A stretch of DNA of 7,160 nt from Gemmatimonadota bacterium (GTDB taxonomy: Bacteria > Gemmatimonadota > Gemmatimonadetes > Gemmatimonadales > GWC2-71-9). Positions 1 to 5,735 of this stretch are shown one piece after another. Positions within the stretch are counted from its first letter, which is position 1. Each line of letters starts with the position of its first letter. Both the position numbers and the translations under genes were made by a program. The notes below the pieces were generated by a model. The model was not told the origin of the DNA and did no database searches. It saw only the letters and a program-made list of their open reading frames with translations. The stretch covers positions 1-7,160 of the forward strand of contig QHUE01000190.1 in the NCBI GenBank assembly GCA_003221825.1, given 5' to 3'.

Positions 1-719
1 GCCGCGGCATGGGCCTCGGGCAACCAGAAGTGGAAGGGAACGGCGCCCGCCTTGAGACCGAACGCGATCAACGCCACCGCCAGGATCATCCCGCCTCGAC
101 CCGCCGAAAACGGCCCGTGGGCGGCGAGGGCGCGAAAGCTCAGATCACTCGTTCCGCCCGCCCAGATCGCAAAGAGGGCGAACAGGAGCAGCGTCCCCAC
201 GTGGGTCGCGACGACGTAGATCATCCCGGCCCGGCGAACCTCGCGACGCTCGTGCTCGAGCACAACCAGCAAGTACGCCGCCACCGCCATCCCTTCCCAG
301 GCGATGAGGAACGGCAGCGCGGCGCGCGCGACCACGGCGAGGGCGAGGCTGGCCACGAGCACGGCCAGCAGCAGGTGAGCCGCTCCGATTGCGCGCCGCC
401 CGCGCTCGTGTGCGAGGTAGGTCAACCCGTAAAACGCGCACGCGGCGCCCACGCTCAGAATCGCCAAGAGGAAGACCGCCGAGAGTGCGTCGAGGCCGAA
501 GACCCACGGGCCGAACGGCGTCGTCGGCGCCAGGCGCACCTCGGGCACCGTGTCTCCGGACAATGCGGTCAGCGCGGGTATCGCGCCGGCGACGCACCCC
601 GCACCGAACAGGACGCGGAACAGGATCTCGCCTTTCCCTATGGCCGCACCCCGCGCCAGCGCCGCCGCGGCCAAGCCGGCGAGCAGAATCAGCGTGACAC
701 CGAGGGCGATCAGCGTCAT
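1..719 (-). CDS. HyfB/HycC/NuoL-type proton-translocating membrane subunit, N-terminal part (3' end off window)
   Basis: This is an integral membrane subunit of the proton-conducting antiporter-like family (complex I NuoL/M/N, Mrp antiporters, hydrogenase-4 HyfB, formate hydrogenlyase HycC). Only the first 239 residues are in the window, against roughly 600-700 for HyfB-like proteins. About six hydrophobic helices are visible (near residues 1-22, 32-53, 74-97, 112-131, 133-155, 165-187), with another starting near 209. Two family landmarks are present: a Glu in a helix at E142 (IAWEGMAVAAYLLV) and a Lys at K223 in GLKAGAVPFHFWLPEAHAA. These match the TM5 Glu and TM7 Lys of the proton channel, and the HFWLPEAHAA form resembles HyfB/HycC more than NuoL. 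The ATG overlaps the stop of the upstream HTH-EIIA gene by 4 bp (ATGA), implying translational coupling. Whether it belongs to a hydrogenase, an energy-converting-hydrogenase-related complex, a DabB-type inorganic carbon system or an antiporter depends on genes beyond the left edge. Confidence 0.88.
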   Translation of the reverse strand, partial: MTLIALGVTLILLAGLAAAALARGAAIGKGEILFRVLFGAGCVAGAIPALTALSGDTVPEVRLAPTTPFGPWVFGLDALSAVFLLAILSVGAACAFYGLTYLAHERGRRAIGAAHLLLAVLVASLALAVVARAALPFLIAWEGMAVAAYLLVVLEHERREVRRAGMIYVVATHVGTLLLFALFAIWAGGTSDLSFRALAAHGPFSAGRGGMILAVALIAFGLKAGAVPFHFWLPEAHAA

Positions 720-1408
720 GGGGCCTGGTGCACGCCACTGGCCCGCCCCTCGACCGCCTGCACGCGCGAGAGGATCTCCGCATCGGGCGCCCGGTGACTC
801 AACAGGCGCCGCAGCCCTTCATCGTGCAACGCGAAGCCGAGTTGACCGAGAATGCGGAGGTGGCCGGGGACGTTGGCACTGATCACGGTAAAGAGCGCGT
901 GCACTGGCTGGCCGTCCAGCGCGCCGAAGTCCACCGGATGGCGCAACAGGCACAGTGTGACGAAAGGCGCGGCGACGTGAAGCAGAATCGGGTTACGCAC
1001 ATGCGGAATGGCGATGCCGTCGCCGACTCCCGTCGAGCCCATCGCCTCCCGCGCTTCGAGCGTCGTGACCAAGAACTCTCGGTCCACTTCCGCGGGCAGC
1101 GGGAGGCGCTGCACGATCTCGTGCAGCACGCTCGCCTTATCCTCGCCGCCCACGTCGTGATGAATACCGCCGCTGGACAGCAAGGCCGATAACGGCGGCA
1201 CCTGCTCCGGCCGGCGCTGCGCCTGCTCGAGCAGCGCGCGCGAGACCGGGACGCCGTTCTCCGTCGCCCACTCCCACACCTCGATCGCGTTCAGATAGAG
1301 GCGCTCGTTCGCCCGATGGACGGGGAGGGCGCGACGGGCAATCCAGCGCCGCACCGTGGCCTCATCGACCCGCAGGTACGACGCCGCCTCCCGCACGGTG
1401 AGCTGCAT
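716..1408 (-). CDS. Excisionase-type HTH fused to PTS EIIA (PtsN-like) domain
   Basis: This 230-residue protein has two domains. Residues 1-48 (LTVREAASYLRVDEATVRRW, then a WEW wing-like end) match the MerR/excisionase-type helix-turn-helix (HTH_17), so it probably binds DNA. A linker follows. Residues about 88-215 form a fructose/nitrogen-type PTS EIIA domain with the motif GDGIAIPHVRNP; H136 aligns with the phospho-accepting histidine. No EIIB or EIIC domain is attached, which favours a regulatory role like PtsN over sugar uptake. The gene starts 57 bp after the SulP stop and its TGA overlaps the next gene's ATG. Sandwiched between two membrane transport proteins, it may sense PTS phosphorylation state and control the operon or the transporter directly; that is inference. 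HTH-EIIA fusions of this kind are known, for example in chlamydial PtsN paralogues. No clear Shine-Dalgarno sequence precedes the ATG, but the start sits right at the HTH N-terminus and fits the family. Confidence 0.9.
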   Translation of the reverse strand: MQLTVREAASYLRVDEATVRRWIARRALPVHRANERLYLNAIEVWEWATENGVPVSRALLEQAQRRPEQVPPLSALLSSGGIHHDVGGEDKASVLHEIVQRLPLPAEVDREFLVTTLEAREAMGSTGVGDGIAIPHVRNPILLHVAAPFVTLCLLRHPVDFGALDGQPVHALFTVISANVPGHLRILGQLGFALHDEGLRRLLSHRAPDAEILSRVQAVEGRASGVHQAP

Positions 1409-1465
1409 TATGGGATCACGGGCGACCCAGGGGACGACTCCCGTGCGACGGTCGGCGTCGCGAAC

Positions 1466-2956
1466 TCAGGCCGTTGCACCGTGCAGCCCCGTCGAGTCGA
1501 TCACGGGCACGTGCCGCAGCCGCAGGATCAGCACCTTCGGCTTCCCGGCGATCCGCCCAACCCGGTCCTTGAACATCTCGGCGGCGCCGAAGAAGAACGG
1601 TCCGGTGATCTCGTACACCTGGACCCCCTCCGGCACGACCCGCCGCCCCACCGCGTTGGGGTCCGTCTCGAAGTCGTCCGTCGGGTCCTCGAACTCGTGC
1701 GTAAGGACCTTGATGTTCGTGACCTCCGCCATCCGGCGCATAAAGAGGAAGGCGGCGAGCACCATCCCCACCTCGATGGCCACAGTGAGGTCCACGAGGA
1801 CGGTGAGCAGGAACGTCGCCAGCAGCACCGCCACATCGCTCTTGGGCGCGCGGAACTCCGACACGAACGTGCGCCACTCGCTCATGTGGAACGCGACGAC
1901 AATGAGGATCGCCGCCAGCGTCGCCAGCGGGATCAGGCCGGCCCACCGGCCGAAGAAGAGCGTGATCAGCAGCAGCGTGACCGCATGCGTCATACCGGCG
2001 ACCGGCGTCGCGGCGCCGTTCTTAACGTTGGTCGCGGTGCGCGCGATTGCCCCGGTCGCCGGCATCCCGCCGAACAGCGGCGACGCGATGTTCGCCACGC
2101 CCTGCGCGACGAGCTCCATGTTGGACCGGTGCCGCCCACCGATCATCCCGTCGGCCACGACGGCCGACAGCAGCGACTCGATCGCGGCGAGCAGCGCGAT
2201 GGTGAAGGCGGGGCCCGCGAGCGCCCTGACGATCCCGATCGAGATGTGCGGGATCCTTGGAAGCGGCAGCCCCGCATGGATCGCGCCGAACCGCGCGCCG
2301 ATGGTCTCGACCGGGAGGTGCAGGAGTTGGGCGAGGACGGTGGTCACGATCAACGCGACAAACGGCCCAGGAATCCGCGCATAGATCTTTGGCCAGACCA
2401 GGATGATCGAGAACGTGGCCAGCGCGACGCCCAGCGCCCACGGATTCACCGAATCAAACGCGTGGATGTAGGCGTCCCACTTCGGCAGGAACGCGGAGGG
2501 GACCGATGACATCTCGAGACCGAGGAGATCGCGGATCTGGCTCGAGAAGATGATCAGGGCGATGCCGCTCGTGAATCCGATCGTGACCGGGTATGGGATG
2601 AACTTGATTGCGCCGCCGAGCCGCAGGAGCCCGAAGGCGACGAGAATGACGCCGGCCATGAGCGTCGCGATGACCAGACCATCGACGCCGTGCTGCAGCA
2701 CGATCCCCGACACGATCACCACGAACGCGCCGGTCGGCCCGCCGATCTGCACGCGTGAGCCGCCGAGCAGCGAGATGAGGAAACCGGCGACGATGGCGGT
2801 GTAGAGCCCGCGCTCGGGGCTAAGCCCGCTCGCGATGGCGAAGGCGATCGCGAGCGGCAACGCGACGATGCCGACGATGACGCCGGCAATCACGTCCCGG
2901 GTGAATTGCTCCCGGTTGTAGCCCTGGAGGGTGGTGAACAGCTTGGGGACGAGCAC
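1466..2956 (-). CDS. SulP/SLC26 family inorganic anion transporter with truncated STAS domain
   Basis: This 496-residue membrane transporter belongs to the SulP family, whose members move sulfate, bicarbonate or other anions, usually with H+ or Na+. Residues 1 to about 410 form the transport domain. Family landmarks include LPLAIAFAIASGLSPERGLY (33-52), SRVQIGGPTGAFVVIV (67-82), AAIESLLSAVVADGM (257-271, with E260) and PATGAIARTATN (299-310). Residues about 440-496 are the first half of a STAS domain, ending VPVIDSTGLHGATA. The protein stops six residues after the DSTG motif, where STAS domains normally run about 40-60 residues further, so the C-terminus looks cut. The start is GTG; the frame has a TAG four codons upstream of the two codons that precede it and no better start, and there is no Shine-Dalgarno sequence. 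Many close homologues begin with a similar VPKL...GY N-terminus. It heads an apparent operon with the HTH-EIIA and HyfB-like genes. Substrate cannot be read from sequence; bicarbonate or sulfate are the main candidates. Confidence 0.93.
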   Translation of the reverse strand: MLVPKLFTTLQGYNREQFTRDVIAGVIVGIVALPLAIAFAIASGLSPERGLYTAIVAGFLISLLGGSRVQIGGPTGAFVVIVSGIVLQHGVDGLVIATLMAGVILVAFGLLRLGGAIKFIPYPVTIGFTSGIALIIFSSQIRDLLGLEMSSVPSAFLPKWDAYIHAFDSVNPWALGVALATFSIILVWPKIYARIPGPFVALIVTTVLAQLLHLPVETIGARFGAIHAGLPLPRIPHISIGIVRALAGPAFTIALLAAIESLLSAVVADGMIGGRHRSNMELVAQGVANIASPLFGGMPATGAIARTATNVKNGAATPVAGMTHAVTLLLITLFFGRWAGLIPLATLAAILIVVAFHMSEWRTFVSEFRAPKSDVAVLLATFLLTVLVDLTVAIEVGMVLAAFLFMRRMAEVTNIKVLTHEFEDPTDDFETDPNAVGRRVVPEGVQVYEITGPFFFGAAEMFKDRVGRIAGKPKVLILRLRHVPVIDSTGLHGATA

Positions 2957-2983
2957 GGCGGCGACAAGATACTAAATTCCCTC
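2957..2983. promoter_or_regulatory. 27-bp divergent intergenic region
   Basis: This is the whole space between the divergent SulP (GTG, minus) and serine hydrolase (ATG, plus) starts. It holds the only AT-rich patch nearby, GATACTAAAT at 2968-2977. That patch offers a weak -10-like hexamer on each strand: GATACT reading plus, and TAGTAT reading minus. No convincing -35 is seen on either strand, and neither gene has a Shine-Dalgarno sequence here. If these are the -10 elements, both transcripts would be leaderless or nearly so. Promoter assignment is a guess from composition and geometry. Confidence 0.3.
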
Positions 2984-4309
2984 ATGCATTTCATCGCCTC
3001 CCTCGCGCTCGCTCTCAGTCTTCAGCAGGGCCTCCCATCCGACTCGGCGGTCAGAGCCATGCTGACGGCTCGCGTCCAGACATTCCCCGACACCGGCACG
3101 CACGGCGAGGGAATCGTCGTCGGACTGTTGGATGCCACGGGCCGCCGGCGCATCATCGCGGTCGGTGTCGACTCGAGCGGCGTGTTCGAGATCGGGTCCA
3201 TCACAAAGACATTTACCGCATCCGTGCTGGCGGATATGGTGGGTCGCGGCGAAGTGCGACTCGACGATCCCGTCGCGAAATACCTGCCGCCGTCGGTCCG
3301 CGTCCCCGCGCGCAACGGCCGTCAGATCACGCTGCTCGATCTGGCGACTCAATCGTCCGGTCTGCCGCGCATGCCGTCGAACATGACGCCGCGCGATTCG
3401 ATGAATCCGTACGCGGACTACAGCGTCCAGCAGATGTACGCGTTCCTCTCGGGCTACGAGCTGCCGCGCGACGTCGGCGCCACCTACGAGTACTCGAACC
3501 TCGGCGTCGGGTTACTCGGGCATGCGCTCGCCCTCAAGGCAGGAATGAGCTACGAGGAGCTCGTGCGGCGCCGCGTCCTCGCGCCCCTCGGCATGCGCCA
3601 GACGGCCATCACCCTCACGCCGGCCATGCGCGCCCACCTTGCGCCGGGCCATGACGTGGAGGGCCACGTCGTGCCGAATTGGGATCTGCCGACGCTGGCC
3701 GGAGCCGGCGCGCTGCGCTCGACCGCGGCCGACATGCTCGTGTATCTCGCGGCCAATCTCGACTCCACCGCGCAACCGCTGGGGCATGTGCTGCAGCAGA
3801 CTCACGGCGGACGGCACGCGACCAACGACCCCAACCTGACGATCGGCCTGGCGTGGCATATCCTGTCCCGACCGGTGGGGAACGTCGTGTGGCACAATGG
3901 CGGGACGGGCGGCTACCGCAGCTTCACCGGATTCGACCCGGTCCGACGCATCGGCGTCGTCGTGCTCTCCAACGTGAATTCGGGCGTCGACGACATCGGC
4001 TTCCACCTGCTGGACGAGACGTTCCCGCTGCAATCCCCGCCGCCGAAGCACACCGAGGTCGCGGTCGATTCGCTGGTGTTGGCGCGCTATGTGGGGGAGT
4101 ACGAGCTGGCGCCGACCTTTCACATCACGGTGACGCGGGACGACGCACATCTATTCTTGCAGGCGACCGCGCAGCCGCGGTTTCCGATCTTCGCTGAATC
4201 GGACTCGACGTTCTTTCTGAAGGTCGTAGATGCGGAGCTGACGTTCCGGCCGGATGGTCTCGTGCTGCATCAGAACGGGCAGCACCTCCCGGGACGAAAG
4301 CTGCATTAG
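2984..4309 (+). CDS. Secreted serine hydrolase, class C beta-lactamase/esterase family, with C-terminal DUF3471-like domain
   Basis: This is a 441-residue serine hydrolase of the beta-lactamase class C / D-alanyl-D-alanine carboxypeptidase / esterase family. With the chosen start, the catalytic motifs are SxxK at S72-K75 (GSITKTFTAS), YxN at Y170-N172 (YEYSNLGVG) and the HxG motif at 304-310 (HNGGTGG), which replaces KTG. Residues about 360-441 (LARYVGEYELAPTFHITVT and on) look like the small beta-barrel DUF3471 domain often found behind this fold. The ATG at 2984 is preferred because it begins a hydrophobic signal-like stretch (MHFIASLALALSLQQG). An upstream in-frame ATG at 2906 would add 26 charged residues and overlap the SulP gene. 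The signal is short with no Lys/Arg, so export is likely but not certain. Substrate is unknown: cell-wall peptide, ester or beta-lactam. True resistance activity is not implied by this broad family. The VOC gene follows directly. Confidence 0.9.
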   Translation: MHFIASLALALSLQQGLPSDSAVRAMLTARVQTFPDTGTHGEGIVVGLLDATGRRRIIAVGVDSSGVFEIGSITKTFTASVLADMVGRGEVRLDDPVAKYLPPSVRVPARNGRQITLLDLATQSSGLPRMPSNMTPRDSMNPYADYSVQQMYAFLSGYELPRDVGATYEYSNLGVGLLGHALALKAGMSYEELVRRRVLAPLGMRQTAITLTPAMRAHLAPGHDVEGHVVPNWDLPTLAGAGALRSTAADMLVYLAANLDSTAQPLGHVLQQTHGGRHATNDPNLTIGLAWHILSRPVGNVVWHNGGTGGYRSFTGFDPVRRIGVVVLSNVNSGVDDIGFHLLDETFPLQSPPPKHTEVAVDSLVLARYVGEYELAPTFHITVTRDDAHLFLQATAQPRFPIFAESDSTFFLKVVDAELTFRPDGLVLHQNGQHLPGRKLH

Positions 4310-4711
4310 ATGAGCAGTACAGCCGACTGGAACGTCGCCCCGTACTTCATCGTCGACGACGTCGTCACCACCGCCAACTATTACCGCGACAAGCTCGGGT
4401 TCAGTTACAAGCGCTTCTGGAATGACCCTCCCTCATTCTGTATGGTACGACGCAACGGCGTGATCATCATGTTGGCGCAGCTCGAGCAGTCCGGCGTCAT
4501 CCGTCCCAACCGAACAGTCGATCCGGAGCACGGGGCCTGGGACGCGTATATCTGGATCGACGACGCGGATACGCTGCACCAGGAGTTCAAATCGAAGGGC
4601 GTGAAGATCGCGCGAGGTCTCATTGACCAGCCCTACGGCTGCCGGGACTTCGAAATCGATGATTGCAACGGCTACCGGCTCTGCTTCGGGCACCACATCG
4701 AAGGGCGCTAA
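4310..4711 (+). CDS. VOC superfamily (glyoxalase/bleomycin-resistance fold) protein
   Basis: This 133-residue cytoplasmic protein has a single VOC fold of two beta-alpha-beta-beta-beta modules. The first module shows APYFIVDDVVTTANYYRDKLGF (start near residue 11), the usual strand, helix, YYRDKLGF pattern. The second shows WDAYIWIDDADTLHQEFKSKG, ending with CNGYRLCFGHH. Family members include glyoxalase I, FosA-type thiol transferases, extradiol dioxygenases and bleomycin-binding proteins. The positions that usually carry metal-binding His or Glu look replaced: P near strand 1, D at the start of the second module, and C-F-G at the last strand. A metal enzyme is therefore doubtful, and a bleomycin-binding-type or uncharacterised role is more likely. 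Its ATG abuts the stop of the serine hydrolase (TAGATG) with no spacer, so translation probably depends on reinitiation from that gene. The substrate is unknown. Confidence 0.85.
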   Translation: MSSTADWNVAPYFIVDDVVTTANYYRDKLGFSYKRFWNDPPSFCMVRRNGVIIMLAQLEQSGVIRPNRTVDPEHGAWDAYIWIDDADTLHQEFKSKGVKIARGLIDQPYGCRDFEIDDCNGYRLCFGHHIEGR

Positions 4712-4724
4712 GTCTCTATAGCGC
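4705..4724. terminator. Short hairpin spanning both convergent stop codons, possible bidirectional terminator
   Basis: GCGCTA (4705-4710) and TAGCGC (4719-4724) form a perfect 6-bp inverted repeat with an 8-nt loop. It covers the TAA of the VOC gene and the TAG of the convergent lipoprotein gene, which are only 4 bp apart. There is no T-run on either side, so it is a weak candidate for intrinsic termination and may be only a chance palindrome. No other terminator is possible between the two genes without entering coding sequence. Confidence 0.3.
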
Positions 4725-5681
4725 GATCCTCACCAGGTGCGCGCCTGCGCCGAGGACGCCGGCCAGGCCCGCGCCGATCGAGTCAGGCGCACCCACGAAG
4801 TCGAGCAAGATTCGAAGCTCTTCGCCCGTGAAGAAGAGCCGGCCGCGCAGGGGGGTAATCCTGGGCCCCTCGTTCTCCGGTACGGCGCTTCCCCCCACCT
4901 TCGCAAACGGCACGTCGTTGACCGAAACGATCTCATCCCACGACCTCAACGTGTTGAACCAGCCAGCGGAGCCCTTCAGCTCGGCGCGCAGGGCAGCGTC
5001 GTGAACCGAGAAATCCACGTCCTCATAGTAGGTGTCGACGCCCATCTCCGCCGCATGGTGCAGCACCGCATGCAGGTCCTTCGCGGAATCGTCGAGCTGC
5101 ACCGTGGCGATCGTGTTGTGTAACCCGGAGCCCGGCTCCCCGGTCACCTGAAAGTCCAGGCGCTGCTGTCCATCCGTCACGAAGCCGGTCGCGCTCGCCA
5201 CGCCCTCCGGGTCCGCTACGTTGTGACTGATGGTGTAGTCGACCAACGGCGCGACGCCACCCGGAGCAGTTGCCACGCCGCGCACCGCCGTCGTACCCGG
5301 CGCGCTCGCGTCGAATAGATCGAGCTGCCCAATGGCCGTGGCCGGGCACGCGATCGAACCGTCCGGAGCGCGCCGGTAGAGCACGACACGGACGCCCGTG
5401 GCCGGGGCGCCGGAGTCGCCGCTCTCGGCGTACCGCTGCGACGCGCAGGTGAACGCGAGCGTCTTCCCGAGCAACGAATCAGGAATGAGCGGCGCGCCCG
5501 CCGCCGGCGCAGCCAATGGCCCCCCAAACCGAAAGACGCCGAGCGATCGAACTAGCGACGACGCGAAAACGGTGTTGACCACGGCGAGGCTCGTGTGGAG
5601 CTCGCTCAGGTCGGCGAGCGGCCCGGTCGACTCGCCGCACCCCGCGGTGAGCACCAGCACTATCCAGGCGATCGGTCTCAT
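4716..5681 (-). CDS. Putative lipoprotein of unknown function
   Basis: I do not recognise the function of this 321-residue protein. The N-terminus MRPIAWIVLVLTAGC is a lipoprotein signal with lipobox LTAG-C; C15 would be lipidated, and the next residues GESTGP are a flexible tether. This predicts attachment to the inner or outer membrane on the periplasmic side. The body has no obvious transmembrane segment after the signal and appears beta-rich, with recurring Asp/Gly/Thr turns. The only other cysteines, C79 and C112, could form a disulfide. The chosen ATG is supported by the lipobox and by AGGAAAG 13 nt upstream. A GTG 51 bp further up, at 5732 and 3 bp past the upstream stop, would add 17 residues and cannot be excluded. 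It lies 54 bp downstream of the Asp-box exoprotein gene in the same orientation, so the two are likely co-transcribed. A role in exoprotein anchoring or cell envelope is possible but unproven. Confidence 0.75.
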   Translation of the reverse strand: MRPIAWIVLVLTAGCGESTGPLADLSELHTSLAVVNTVFASSLVRSLGVFRFGGPLAAPAAGAPLIPDSLLGKTLAFTCASQRYAESGDSGAPATGVRVVLYRRAPDGSIACPATAIGQLDLFDASAPGTTAVRGVATAPGGVAPLVDYTISHNVADPEGVASATGFVTDGQQRLDFQVTGEPGSGLHNTIATVQLDDSAKDLHAVLHHAAEMGVDTYYEDVDFSVHDAALRAELKGSAGWFNTLRSWDEIVSVNDVPFAKVGGSAVPENEGPRITPLRGRLFFTGEELRILLDFVGAPDSIGAGLAGVLGAGAHLVRIAL

Positions 5682-5694
5682 GACGCTCGATCTA

Positions 5695-5701
5695 CTTTCC
5701 T
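5695..5701 (-). promoter_or_regulatory. Ribosome binding site for the lipoprotein gene
   Basis: On the minus strand this reads AGGAAAG, a Shine-Dalgarno-like purine run, with 13 nt to the ATG at 5681. Spacing is somewhat long, but it is the only such run near any start in the window and supports ATG over the upstream GTG at 5732. Confidence 0.45.
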
Positions 5702-5735
5702 GTACTACCCACGCCAGCCTGGACCGCGTCACAGC

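Noticed and set aside
145..783. 212-residue minus-strand open frame overlapping the HyfB-like gene
   Set aside because: Arg-rich product in a different frame from the real membrane protein, which was found by reading the minus strand from the ATG at 719.
9..797. 262-residue plus-strand open frame at the left edge
   Set aside because: Low-complexity charged product lying antisense to the HyfB-like gene, whose membrane helices and channel Glu/Lys are clear.
1316..2509. Long plus-strand open frames (397 and 342 residues) opposite the SulP and HTH-EIIA genes
   Set aside because: Their products are rich in Arg/His/Asp/Gln or Ser/Thr/Ala with no domain, which is typical of antisense frames in GC-rich DNA. 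The minus strand carries clear SulP motifs over the same bases.
2906..2983. Upstream ATG start for the serine hydrolase adding 26 residues
   Set aside because: The extension is charged, overlaps the SulP gene on the opposite strand, and hides the hydrophobic export-signal-like stretch beginning at 2984.
2984..4309. Calling the serine hydrolase a beta-lactam resistance gene
   Set aside because: The fold is shared by esterases and peptidases, and the KTG motif is replaced by HNG, so resistance cannot be claimed from sequence.
5682..5732. GTG start at 5732 for the lipoprotein
   Set aside because: Possible, but the ATG at 5681 gives a compact lipoprotein signal with a Shine-Dalgarno-like AGGAAAG, so it was preferred.
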